Notes under the pieces: model-generated
What the model was told of the DNA's origin: nothing
What the model saw: only the letters and a program-made list of their open reading frames with translations
Database searches by the model: none
Made by a program: the position numbers and the translations under genes
Origin: Polytrichum commune
Taxonomy: Eukaryota; Streptophyta; Polytrichopsida; Polytrichales; Polytrichaceae
Reading direction: 5' to 3'
Length of the DNA: 60,000 nucleotides
Assembly: GCA_950295325.1 (NCBI GenBank)
Contig: OX485806.1
Location: forward strand, 44,761,169 to 44,821,168
Shown: piece by piece, positions 23,037-35,283 of the stretch
Layout: each line of letters opens with the position of its first letter
Position numbering within the stretch: position 1 is the stretch's first letter

Positions 23037-24055
23037 TCATTGAAATGTATAACCTCAACGTGTAGAAAAAACATATCTATTATATATATATATAGATTGG
23101 TTTCATTTTTTTTGCTATACATTCAATTTATCTTGAATGTATATTTCTTGTGTTAATCATGTTAATTATTTACATATCTTGTGACATCAATAATGAATTT
23201 CTAACAAAAAGGTAAATGGTTGGAGTTGTGCAAATCCACTCCTGCATTATGTATGGTTTCAAAGTTCCCATAGATGTTTATATTTGATAAGAACTTTGAT
23301 CTATGGTTACACCAATTTTTTTTTCAAGTCAGCTATGAATTGTTTTTGCACATATATTATTTATCATTGTTTTCATTATTATTTTTGTATTATGTTTTTC
23401 ACTAATGTTTTCTTATCCAACATTATTTTGTGCAATAGTTGGCTAAAGAAAACTTTTGCATTTTATAAATCCATCGGTTTTGAAATGAACATTACCAACA
23501 AGGTGATTCCAAGTGCAACCAAATTTTTGCCAAATTTCGCTGATTATATTGAATCTTGGAGGGTAATTTGATGGGAAATGGCATTTTTAACGTGTTAAAG
23601 GTGAATGATAACATTACAATTTTTTTTATAAGTAGCTACGTAGACATTTAGCTATGAGGTGGGTTGTTTGTAATTCTTCATTTTATATTTTATTATTCAT
23701 GTTTATATTCATTTTTTTACAATTTTTACAATTTTGGTTTTAATGTACCCTTGGGACCAAGATGTATTTGCAAATTTGCGGAGATTATATTGATATTTTT
23801 TTGTCTCCCAAGCATGATCTGAGGTCTAGGTTAGTTTTGGCTTCGAAGGTTTTTCTTTCTTTCAATTGTGGTGTCTCTGGTTTGAACACGGTAACCATGC
23901 AATTGATGGAAATTCCAATAAACCGACATAAGCTGAGAATTTTGTGAGCCAATAGTGTTTTGTGGATGTGCAACTTTTGTGTCATTTCATGGTCTTTTTT
24001 ATTTGTCATTTTAGGGACCGATATGCCAATTTTCCAATTCCTTTGCATCTAAAAG
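23037..24055. other. AT-rich interval, weakly coding-like
   Basis: Open stretches such as 23284-23571 (including NKVIPSATKFLPNFADYIES) and 23762-23947 resemble protein-coding sequence in composition. They do not match anything I recognise. They may be the upstream part of the relic that begins at 24062. Confidence 0.3.
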
Positions 24056-24061
24056 AGAGGG

Positions 24062-25334
24062 ATGCATGTGAATTTTTGTTTTTCAAAAATTGGTGGTATG
24101 GTGGGGCTTGAACGTGCCCATGGCTTCTATGAACTAGTCAACCCCACAAATACTATAAATTGCTTAGCTGCTCTTGAGTATGAAGAGAATGGATTGAAAT
24201 TTGGGCGTGTGCATAATAGAATGGAGTGTGTGCGGGAATCTTTGCACCCTTTGGCATCGGGAGAGGTTAGGTGTGATTTAGGAGATTATAATTTGGTCTC
24301 TACCAATGATGACGTGGTCTTAGCCCTTAAGGAAGGCTTCAAAGAGGCATAGAAAGTACTCCGTATTCTTAACATGGCTCCATCATGCTCAAAAGTTTGG
24401 TTTCATACTTCGTGGATCCTAGAGAAGGAAAATTCAAAGCATCTGGCATTTGTTGTAGGTAAACGTCCAATTGCAAGCAAAGATGGTGATGCTAAGGTTT
24501 TTCGCAAACACTTATTGGATTCCGCTCCTACCGTAATTGATGCCAACCCATCAGGTTATGTAAACCCTTCTGCTTTGTTGGAAGATGAAATTGTGGATGA
24601 TGAAATTTTGGACTTCCTCCCTTTCTTAGAAGATGAAACTTGAGATGAGTTGTCAGAGATTTTAAATGGAGTCAATTGCAACTCCTCCAACCAAGATACG
24701 TCCCTATGTAGAGTATGAAGGGAACCAAATCTTCAAGTCAACCTTAGTGTCTCAATTAAATGGTAATCCTTTTCTGTCCAAGAATAAACTAATTAGAGTA
24801 AAAAATTCAATTTATTTTAATAATAATGAAGCATACCTCAATTTTGTTTCTTCATCCTTTACCATGTATTTGGGTCTTGGTTGGATGCAGGTGTTTTTTT
24901 TTTGCAGCGGAGCAATATAACGATTTCATCTACAGTGAAAGTTGTAGCAAAGCGGAAATGGAGGCGACCTTCTATGAATGGCACTGCCACTTGTGTGCTA
25001 AATGGTGTGGATGAAAGACTATGGTGGGTGGGTGAAGTGCAAAAATTTAGAAGAAAGATGGGCACAAAATGGGGTTTGTCTCATCAGCCCATTGATCTTC
25101 AAAACCAACAAGTGACTTTAGGGAAGAACTCCATTCTCTAGTTCATGATGTGTATGCAATGGTTTAGAGAGGTCCTAGGGAAATTCAAATTTAAATATGA
25201 CCATGCAGATTGTAAGTGGATAGATGTGGATACAATTATCTCGACCGTAACTATGTCATATAACCCTACACAGAATGTATACACCTTAGATTTTGTCGAT
25301 GTTGAATCCCTAAATGATTCTATTAGTACATGAA
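24062..25334 (+). pseudogene. Unrecognised protein-coding relic
   Basis: Several consecutive plus-strand frames look like one broken protein. 24062-24352 includes HGFYELVNPTN and NGLKFGRVHNRMECVRESLH. 24374-24643 includes KHLAFVVGKRPIASKDGDAK and a very acidic end. 24666-24920 includes SQLNGNPFLSK. 24930-25140 includes DERLWWVGEVQK and KMGTKWGLS. 25145-25330 includes WFREVLGKFKFKYDHADCKW. Amino-acid composition is balanced and stop-free runs are long for such AT-rich DNA, but frameshifts and stops separate the parts. I do not recognise the family. A transposon protein is likely given the surroundings. No function is assigned. Confidence 0.45.
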
Positions 25335-26470
25335 ATTGAGAACTTAGGTAGGTGTGGGAAAAGTGAGTTACTCGATTTAACTTCATTTGTATCATTATGA
25401 GTGTCGAGATCACTGCTCATTGTAGTTACCTTCTTTTGGCTCAAGCTTCAAATCTCTAGTGCATTAGTGCGACATCCCAAATTCCTTTTAGTTCAAGGTA
25501 ATTCCCTTGCATATGATTTAAGACCTTTATTTTGCAAGTTTATTGTTGGCCTCTGTGCCTTTGTCTCAGTTGGTGCCTACACTTGTTGTTGGCCTTTGAA
25601 ATTGGTTTTGCAATGTTGACCATTGTATGTGGTTATGTTTGGCTACAAGAGCTCCATTTTGTTCTGCAATTGTGAATCCTATGAAGTTGGCATCTAAATC
25701 TCATGAAGTTCGCATTCTAATATAGGGTTGCTGAAAATTTAGTGGAATGCATTTTTTTGTGTTTTTTAACACTTCAACTTTGCAATTGAACTTTTGGCCT
25801 AGTTTTCTTGGCGTGTGTTGTTTTTGTGCCACATTCATTGATTATGTTCTTGTTCACGTCATTGACTTCATTTCAACTATATTGTTTGTAGATTTCATTT
25901 TTAGGTTACAAATTCCTAAACCAACATTTAACTTAGAAGCATGGCATGCTTTGGTTATGATGTGTATATTCTTCTTTCACCAATATATAGCAACATGAAT
26001 GCACACCATGCCATATTGGAGTTTTGAGTTTGCCTTCGTATGGAACGAGTAAATCAAAATTTTATAAGTGATTTAGCATCACTTGAAATAGTTTGGATTT
26101 TCTTTTATAATTACCTATAGGGTGCTAAATATTTGGTGAAGTAGATTTTTTCTACTCAAAGCATTCCCTAAAATCCAAATGAAGAGGTAAATAGCCCCAT
26201 AAAAATACCCTTTGTACGCATGTGGTTACATAACACAAGGGGGAGTGACCCCCTGAGTCTCCACTACATTGTCCATTCTCAACAACCTGCATTTCTCTAT
26301 ATTACTTCATTTCCGTTTGGAAACTTTTATATTACATGATGGTTTTCATCACTAACCCACTTCATTGTATGATTAATAATTATAAAAGTATAGCCGTTAC
26401 GAGCTACACTTAGTTTGTTTAATATTCTTAAGTTACATGCATGTATGCATGCACGTATTGGGTCAGCATG
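25335..26470. other. AT-rich interval, nothing identified
   Basis: Hydrophobic short frames (25401-25619, 25747-25998) come from T-rich DNA and show no motifs. No repeat structure was noticed. Confidence 0.4.
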
Positions 26471-26477
26471 CATCATA

Positions 26478-26757
26478 AATTGTTAGTGCCAGTTGTAATA
26501 GTGTCAATTCTAATATTGCCAATTTTAATATTGCTAGTTATAATAGTGCCAATTGTGATAGTGCCAGTTCTAATAAAATTAGTTCTAATATTACCAGTTG
26601 TAATATTGCTAGTTGTCAATTTTAATAATACCCCATTCTAATAGTGTCATTTGTAATATTGCCATTTATAATGGTGCCAGTTGTAATATTGTCATTTGTA
26701 ATATTGTCAGTTGAAATAATGCTACTTATAATAGTTGTCAGTGCCAATTGTAAATCT
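26478..26757 (+). repeat. Degenerate ~18-bp minisatellite
   Basis: Some 15 imperfect units of the type GCCAGTTGTAATATTGTC. An apparent open frame with Ile/Val/Pro runs across it (26441-26641) is a product of the repeat. Confidence 0.8.
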
Positions 26758-27199
26758 TGCATAAATTAATAACTTCCATAATATATGAAGTTTGTCACAT
26801 CCCTCGTTTGGCAAATGAAAGGTTGTGTACTGTGTTTATTACAATTATTATATATTGTTAATATCTCTTCATGCTGCATAATTTTAATTTTCAAATGATA
26901 TTACAATATTTCCTTTTATACCAAATATTGCATTATATTTAATATTATACCCCCCAAGTGAGGAAATGGAAAGTGAGAAAATAAGTAGTACATACGTAGA
27001 AAGGTTGGCTCCGTTACACGGCAAAATGGTATCCAATCGTAGTTTGATGGTTATTAAGTGTACTCCTACCTATATCCTATCGGAAAGGAACTCTACAAAC
27101 GGATTATAATGATTAAGGGAGACAATCAAGATAGAATTTATTCTGGAAAGAAAGATAATATAATCATCTGATTACTCGTTGATTTGGAGAGAGAATACT

Positions 27200-27545
27200 T
27201 AGACAATGGAGAAGGTTGCTTTAGCAAGGTAACTTGACAATTTGAAGAATTGCTATTGGCTACTTAAAAACATACTTTTGACTACTTGAAGAGTGTTAAT
27301 TGGTTATTTGAAGAGTGTTACTTTGATACTTAAAGAAGGTTACATGGCTACTTGGAGAGTTTTACTTGGTTACATAAAAAAGGTTATTTAGCTATTTGAG
27401 TAAGGTTACTTGGTTACTTGAAGGAGATTACTTGGCTACTTGGATATTTGAAGTAGATTATTCGAATACTTGAAGACAGTGACATGGCCACTTGAAGAAG
27501 GCTACTTGGACACTTGGTTACTTGAAGCAAGTTACTTAGAGAAGA
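27200..27545 (+). repeat. Degenerate ~20-21-bp minisatellite
   Basis: Units resemble GGTTACTTGGCTACTTGAAG and are repeated about 16 times with substitutions and small indels. The frame at 27470-27763 starts inside it (LLEEGYLDTWLLEASYLE) and leaves it at about 27545. No protein function is inferred. Confidence 0.8.
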
Positions 27546-28099
27546 CACTTAGTTTACTAAAGCTTTTTGATTACAATGATACCAAGGATCTAGTATTTCT
27601 TGGTGATTATCACAGGAAAATCAGAAGAAAAAACTTGATACGAGTTAAGAATCTTAAACAATTAAGTATAGAAGACTCATATCACTACAAATTAAAATCT
27701 AAAAGAAGAGAAGAAGATCATTTTAAGCTCAAGTGCTACTTTTTGTTTTTGAGCTTAAAGTGACAACTGCAGCACATGAAAAAATTCAACACAACAAGAA
27801 AGTTTAACGAATAAGTTGATAAATTAAACACAACTTCTGATAAAATGGGACTACTTGAAGAGATATCACCAAAAGATAGATTCTTTGTTACAAACAAATA
27901 TTTTCAAGTTATAAAAATTCATTGTGATGGATACAAGGTAGAAAAGTTTTAAAAAAATGAAAACATCTACGAGCATAATAAGAAAGACAACCAAAATAAA
28001 AATGACAAACGACAAAGAAATTAGGTAGATTAGTCATCATAATCTGAATGTCACTCTAAGTCATTACGATATGATCAACCTTAGCAACAAGTTGAGGTA
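27546..28099. other. AT-rich interval, nothing identified
   Basis: The Lys/Arg-rich tail of the frame 27470-27763 has no recognisable motif, and the remainder is stop-rich. Confidence 0.4.
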
Positions 28100-28626
28100 G
28101 TTGAATTCTATATGGGGAGAAAAAATACTCTAATCACGAGAAAAATGAGAATGAGCTTATGCTAACCTTCGTGGACCAACCTCCAACCACAAAACCCTTC
28201 CAACTGTAGAACTAATTATACCTACATCTAACGGTCAACATTTATAGCTAACTCCACCATAATTATCTTTCTCTTAACCCCTAAATCCGAAAATCTCCAT
28301 CGCTCAACCTTCATCCGCTTGACGCTCCATCCACATACGATGTTGTCCGCTTGATGCTTCATCCGCATATGCATTCATATGTTTGATGCTTCATCCGCAT
28401 ATGCATTCATACGTTTGATGCTTCATCCACATACACATTCATTAGTTTGACGCTTCATCTACATACGCCTTCACCCATTCGACACCGTGTCATATCTTTG
28501 TGTATTGTCTAATTGTCTTCACAATGCTTAACTAACTAACAATAATCTAATTTTTAATAACTAATTTCCATTCTTACTAGAGCGTGAGCCTTCATTCAAA
28601 CCGCAAGTAGTTTTGGGTGGCTCACA
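28100..28626 (-). repeat. Dispersed repeat R3, longest copy, with internal tandem units
   Basis: The minus-strand start is TGTGAGCCACCC at 28626. It is similar to 55080-55523 in the order of its blocks: 'ccaaccacaaa', 'aactccaccat', 'cctaaatcc', the 'cgcttgatgcttcatcc' units, and 'taatctaatt'. Here the 'gtttgatgcttcatccgcat' unit is repeated about four times at 28340-28475. A retroelement LTR is plausible, but no left terminus or target repeat was found. Confidence 0.5.
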
Positions 28627-29439
28627 TTTGGTTGCTATTATAAGCCCCAAAAATTAATATAAATAAAAAAGACATGACAACCATATAAACTCATGAGCGT
28701 TGGCCATTTGGATCCCACTGTAGACCGTAGTGTTTTTAAAGACCTTGTATATATTTTACACATTGCTTAAAATCATTTTTTGTTTGGTTATTTCATAACT
28801 TAGATATGGTTGAGAGTGAAATGCCACATTCCATGGATAATGAAATTTTTATAAGAATTATGTATTATACCTTCAAAACACATGTGGTTTGCTATATGAA
28901 CTAGATGAATTTACACCCGAAGAGGTTGCGGAAAACACCTAGATTGAGGACGACTTGCACAACATGCTGCAATCAATTCTTGATTTCCAAAAATTATATT
29001 GGGTCCAACTATCAAGGAGAAAAGTTGATCCCCATTAGTATGATTAATTGAACTTCTAAGATTAGCATCTTGCATAGATGATAAAATAAAACTTTTCCCA
29101 TGGCATTTGTTTAAGGACCTTCTATACATTCTCAAAAAAATAAAAATAAAAAATCAATTATAGTTTTGAAAACATTATGTGGCCTTATGGTGTTTCTACC
29201 AAATCATAGCACATTCTATGCCTTTCCCCTTGCCAATTTGGATTGTTATTGCATGATTGAGGTGTGAATATGACCATATATGTGAAAAAATTCTAATTTT
29301 GTCTGTAAATACAAGTACATTGTGTTATTAAACATAATGGTGGGCCAAGGTTGAAGGATGGGAGGTGATAAGCTGGATGACCCGCATTAGAGAGGGTTTA
29401 TAAATGGCCTAAGATGAGGCACATGCCATAAAATGTGGG
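28627..29439. other. AT-rich interval, nothing identified
   Basis: There is no frame longer than about 75 codons and no motif. Confidence 0.4.
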
Positions 29440-29830
29440 ATCAAGATTTTCTTTGTGCACGGGACAAATTATAACCCCTGGTCCAGTGATTATCATGCCC
29501 ATCCATCCAACAATCCATTTTGTTCCAATGTTATGAAAACAACACATTACCATAATAACGTCTATTGGGCGTCACATTATATATCATTCAATGTGATGCC
29601 AAGTTGTTGCAACATGTCCATTTGCACATCCTTGTTGAACTTCACCAAAAAACATTTTGTGGCTTTGGTGAAAAAGGGAATATGGATGAACTGTACATGA
29701 CTTTATTATGTAATCTTATATCAATGCAATGTAGATAATGACAATGGAAAAATCATCCATGTTCTAACCTACATCTTCAACAAGGTTATGCCAGTATTTG
29801 AGTTTGCCGAAGTTGTTGGACACAAATAGA
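29440..29830 (+). pseudogene. MULE-type transposase C-terminal (SWIM) fragment
   Basis: The segment KKHFVALVKKGIWMNCT, a stop, then LYYVILYQCNVDNDNGKIIH and VLTYIFNKVM aligns with the relic at 40660-40850. There the corresponding parts are MSAQSLGRKKIWVYCKHLYY, KVDYNSDKFIH and TPMYSYNEVM. The C-x-H of the SWIM zinc finger is broken here because the His codon is replaced by a stop. It is a fragment only. Confidence 0.6.
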
Positions 29831-31049
29831 TATTGCTAGCTAGTATGGTTTTATAATATTGCAAATATCAATGATATAATGTTATATGCATGTATTGTAT
29901 GGTCTTAACTAGACATAATATATTTAAATTGTAAATAATAAAAATCAACAACTCCTTGGAGCTATTGAGTAGTCCATTGTAATGGGTATCGTTCATGCGT
30001 GGAAAACATTTTCTAAGACAGTATCACATAATACTTCTCAAGGAGAAAATATATAACATGCTATTTAACAAACCCCAATCTCATGCATATTCCATCATTT
30101 TAAGCCTACTGCTTATACATATTTATCAACATTCATATGTCACCTCGCACTAGCTGCTCACCAGTCACCCTTCATTGTTCACATCATGAATTCCTTCTCT
30201 CTTAGTGAGTTATAAATGGACGAGCTAAGAGTGTTCCAATTCATAGGCTAGCTCAATAGCTCCATATTTAGAGTATTCAACTAAGGCCACCTACAATGGA
30301 CCTTTGCAACATGGACCTTGCAACATGAATTGCAAAAGAATGCAAATGGTGAATGAGGATCCATATGTTGCATTGCATGGCTAGCCACCCAATAAATGCA
30401 ATGCAACAACACTAAGGGGTTGGCTACCCAAGAACTTATTGCCTCAAAACTCTAAGTGATGGACTCTGTCAATAAGGGCATCGACTCCATTTGTGCGGGT
30501 GAGTGTCGTGCCCCCAATTGGGGTGGCCCAACATGTCACTTGCAAAAGTGGACCTTGGGTGCACACTGGGAGTGCTATCTTGTGTGCGGTGAGCAATGAG
30601 CGGTGAGCTGTAACATGTGAGTGGTGAGGAAGGAAAAATATTTGGTAATAGGCCCATTGGTATCATATAACCGTGGTATTTTAGCACAATTGTAGGGTTA
30701 AAAAATAAGAAAGGCAAGGAGAATAAACAACAAAATTCTAGATTATGAGTAGTAAGGATTGAACATTGAGAAATGAAAACAACAATGGGCATATATATGT
30801 ATCATGTAGAGATTTTAATAGTTGTATTCCATTCCTTATGATATGATAATAATAATTATCATTGACATTCATAGTAAAATCAACTTAAGAAATGAAATAT
30901 GACATATTAAAAGATATACTTAATATTGCATTAAGTCAATAATACAATACAAACATAGAAAATGTAAGGAAAATTTAAGTGGATAGAAAACATGTGTAAC
31001 TCCGAGATATAATTGAAAGTATATTAACAAAAAAGGAAAGAAAATAAAA
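29831..31049. other. Gene-free interval with short GC-skewed repeats
   Basis: This holds 'gaatgcaaat/aatgcaatgcaac' repeats near 30330-30410. Near 30560-30630, 'gtgagcaatgagcggtgagc' words are inversely related to 41060-41165, possibly transposon end sequence. 'gggcatcgactcc' near 30478 recalls the gypsy 3' spacer. No gene is supported. Confidence 0.4.
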
Positions 31050-34000
31050 ACCTCAATTATGGTACATGAACAAGTGCCACCAAAGAACTAAAATCATTAG
31101 AACTTGTGATGGATATTGCACATGAATCGGCCTCCAAATCTATGAAATCCAAAACCTGCCGATCATAATATTTAGTGTTTCTAGGTATTGAAGGGGAAGG
31201 TTGAGCAACAAGATAAAAAACCATATTTTCATCATAAATAAGGAGGCCTCAAGGGGAAGATGGACTTGATAAAAATCTTGGATCTTCAAAAAATAATCGC
31301 CAACGTTGGCGACATTGTGGTATCACATTGCTAGAAGATGACCACATAAATATATTAATAATTATTGTTTACTTCATATGAGTTTAGAGAAATATATATG
31401 CAATATTCTACAAGAAAAAAAAATACCAAACATTTAAAGCATTTAAATAAGAATAAAACAAACTTACTCACAAAATAGATTGATGGCCTTGCGATTAACA
31501 AATTGTCAATTAGTAAAGGGGATTGCATAATCAAAAGCTTCAAGATGGAATCAAAAACATCTTTGTCACCTTCCAATGCCAAGAGGTGACGCTTCAAAAT
31601 GCGGCAAGCATGTATGAAGTGTCCTATGAAAGACATTATAAAACATAATTACGAAGAGAACAATCAATGACACATAGTAGTTGATATTACAAGTACATGA
31701 AGAAAATAACATTTAAAAAAAAAATTATACCTATTGATGCAGTGAGGTCCACAATAGTGCTCTCGGGTTTTGTAAAAACATTGATTAAAACTTGAAAGAA
31801 CAATGGATGTTTTTCTCGTGAACCCCTTCAAGATATAACACCACCATCTCTCATAAATTGAGAAGTAGCATCCGTGAAATTGTATTAAACATCATCATCC
31901 TAATCCATATCACTGTCTGAAAGATGTTTATCAATATTCATTTGAAAAGGCAAAGGCAAACATTTTTAATCGGAAGAATTATCAAAAGAACAAACAAGCA
32001 AGAGTGCCGTGAATTTGAATGTCTGCAAAAGCAATGAAAGTAAAATTTAAAAAAAAAACCAATGATAGTATAATGTAACAAATCAAAAGTGCTTATGAAA
32101 ATGACAAAAAAAATGTGAAAGCAAAATTGAGAGACGTGCAAGTTTGTTGGAATTGGCCAAACGAAGTGGATTCACATTAGTCCAAGGTTCATGGCCAACC
32201 TTGAAATTATAATTGAAGAAATAAAAAGACAATTTTTTTGTCCATTTCACATCATCGGGAAAAATTACCAATAAAACACCATTGTCATGAGGATATTGCA
32301 TGCGAAATGAAAATAAAACAAGAAATATATTAGATTTTTCATTTCAAAGGGGTATAGAAAAATGAGGTATTGAAAGTCCAAACACAGGTTGCTCCTCTAA
32401 AATATCTGTAATAACCAAATCAACAATCAATGTTGTTTTTTGAACTCTTTTAAAGTAGAAAGTGCGATATGTAACACCCTAAGCAACATAATACAAGCTA
32501 TGTTAGGTGAAAATAAAAAATAAATTCAATATAGATTTTGAAATAATGAACCAAAAATAACCTTTATGAATAATGTATTGATGTCGTAAATGGATTGAGG
32601 CCAAGTCTTAGTTTGTTCTTTAACGTTCAAAATATTCAAGAACGAGTCATTCAAAGTGAGCTCAAATGAATTCTTATTAGAACTACATGGCGTAAGTTTA
32701 GGAGCTTTAGTTTTGATTTTGAAAGAGCTCTAACCCAATAAAAATGATAAAATTGACGTAAGATGAAATAGGAGGTTGAAGCACCTTATGTTTTTTGGCA
32801 GAAGGTTCACCACTCATAATGTCATTATATTTCAGTTGTGAATAAGGAATTCTCTAACTGGACATCCTGAAAACTATCAAAAAAAGGTGGTAGCTTGTCC
32901 AAAGCATTAAAAGTAAACAAGACATGCTTAAAATATATGTAAAAATAAAAATCAATATTCATTTTTAAAAAAACATATTTTTTTTAGAAAAATACAATAT
33001 ATATGATGGTACTTGTAAGCAACCCATCTCATGACTTCAAAACCACTTGGTTTTTTTTCAAAGATCTTGTTTTTTATAACACCATCAGTCGATTTGAACA
33101 TGTGAAAAAAAATCGTTTCCCAGCACGTCACCCTCTAAGATTCAATATAATCAGTAAAAGTTGGCAAAGTTTCAATAGTATTTGAGTCCACATTGATAAC
33201 AATGTTCAATTCATAAATGAAAAGAACAAACACAAGTATAAAAATAAAAATAAAAATAAAAATCATATGCATATCTGACTCCAAAATGTGGCTTTGTGTA
33301 ACCAATTATCAAAAGCCAATTATCAGAAAAAAAGATCTTTGGGAATTCCAAAGTCATCCAAAAAACGAGAGTGGAATTTCAAAAGCTCCAACCACTACAC
33401 TTTTTGTTGAGAATCCATTTTTGATGACGAGAAATGTTAAAAAAAAATTTATTCATTTGCGGTTTATCACAACACCAATTATAATGTTTTTTTTAACTTG
33501 AGCTAAGAATTCAAGACCTAAAGAAAAATCTGCAATAGGCAAACATTTTGCAAGACTAGAATCCAACTTGATACGTTTAGCGTCCATTGCTGCATTCATA
33601 ACCTCAAATAGATCTTAAGAAAACCGTTTTAGCTCTGGTATGAATTAAAAATATTTTTTTAACGAGATCTCTGGCCTCAGCAATCTCACACTAAATAACA
33701 AGAATCATTAAACAACTACAATGATATGATATAAATTTTCACATGTAAGAATTTTGTGAATAAAAAAATAAAAATGTGAAAAAAAAACTTACATTGTACA
33801 AATAATCCAAGAAAAAATCCCTGGTAAGTGAATACCACGTTGTGATAGTTTTTGTCACATATTTTTTGTACTGATCAAGTGTCAATAAATTTTCAAAACT
33901 CTTGATTGGCAAGCTTCCAAAAGCTTGTACCTGATACAGTTGATGAACGAGATTTATCTTGACATGCGAATGTTCAACATGACTGAAACATATAAACCAA

Positions 34001-34200
34001 TATATATCAAGTTTTAAAAAAAACAAAACCGAAAGACAAACAAAATGATAAAAATTACCTATTAAAGTCATGCATAGTAGTGAGAAGGACAACAAAATCT
34101 ACAGATTGAGTCCACAGGATTATGCCAATCAGGCTCATTGGTGGAGATCACTAATAACCAATTTTCAAACTTACGAGCAGTGATTTCCATCCCAAACCCA
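31050..34200 (-). pseudogene. Degenerate multi-exon gene with methyltransferase-like C-terminus
   Basis: Minus-strand exons with good splice signals can be joined. An early exon ends FVVLLTTMHDFNR. 33793-33982 (HVEHSHVKINLVHQLYQ...) lies between TTTCAG and GTAAGT. Near 33600, MNAAMDAKRIKLDSSLAKC. Near 32700, NSFELTLNDSFLNILNVKEQ, ending LFIK. From 32478, TTLIVDLVITDILEEQ. Near 32270, HDNGVLLVIFPDDV. The 31731-31890 exon reads REKHPLFFQVLINVF, then STIVDLTASIG, and joins 31623 (HFIHACRILKRHLLALEGDK). Near 31200, VLDFIDLEAD. Each downstream piece has a counterpart at 58-60 kb, with identical splice positions after LFIK and inside the Gly codon of ASIG. Stops and frame breaks show it is dead. 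The order resembles the SAM-binding half of beta-class amino-methyltransferases (inference). Confidence 0.65.
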
Positions 34201-35279
34201 GAACATCTTGCTAACGAAGCATTTACAATGTTTATCCTACTTAGAAAAACTCATCAAATTGTTCACTAGATTTTTACCAATGAAAACTCCAAGAATCAAA
34301 GAACTTAGAAGTGGCATCATGGGTCACCATATGATTGTTTGTCAATAAAACATTAAAACCTGCACTCCCAACTTTGTATCCATGAACAAAATCTTGCTCC
34401 AAATTTTGAACATCAGATATCAAAGTAGGTCAAACTAAAGACATAGATAAAAAATAACATAAAAGAATAAAAAAACTTGATTTGGAAGAAGATTGGAAGA
34501 AAAGCATGTCAATGACCGATTTTTAATCAAATACATGATGAATCAAAATTGCATTTATTCTCAAATGAGAAGAAGATTTCTTAATACAACATTCCAATAG
34601 AAATAGTAATATCCAACAATAGAAACAAAAACAAAAACAAATATTCATAAATATTGAATGACAGGGGGGGAAAAAAAAAAAAAAAAAAAAACAGTAATTA
34701 TTTAGTTATTAAATATGAAACCATATAATAAAATATTATATGGAGAAGATGTAAAAATAACATAATAAACATGTGGCAAAAATATTTAGATGAATTCACT
34801 TACATATGAAATTCCATAAAAAATTAAAGAGGCCTACTTACGAGACGTATCACAAAGAAAAAAATAAAAAATGTACCAAAGGGGTACATTGAATTGGAAA
34901 TCCTAGGCATCACAACAATAACGGACTTTGAGAATTTTTTAAAAAAACTCCAAAATCATTTTTAAAGCCTCACAAATATCAACTGAACTAACAAAATTTG
35001 ATTCAATAGTGACAAAAATTTGAACATAAACAAAGTTATTTTAATTAATTTTTAAAATCTTTAAAAAATGGCAAATCTATCAATTTTGTATTACCATGGC
35101 TTTACCACTACACCAAACCTCAAAGTCTTTGCTTTCAATTTTATAAGAAATTAAACTCTGGGCATTGCTTTATCGCCAATAACCTGGTACCCAATTCTAA
35201 GACTTATCTTCTGTTCTCATTTTTTTTTCATGGATTCCTTACTTTTTTTTCATAAGACCATTATAAGGTTAAGAGGGTC
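34201..35279. other. AT-rich interval with a G7A22 homopolymer tract
   Basis: A run of seven G followed by some 22 A lies near 34663-34691. The part up to about 34460 may hold further decayed exons of the minus-strand gene, but none could be defined. Confidence 0.4.
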
Positions 35280-35283
35280 GATG

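Noticed and set aside
26441-26641. A small membrane protein (Ile/Val/Leu/Pro)
   Set aside because: It is an 18-bp minisatellite read in frame; composition explains the hydrophobicity.
28340-28475. CRISPR-like regular repeats
   Set aside because: Units are contiguous and degenerate without unique spacers, in plant repeat DNA.
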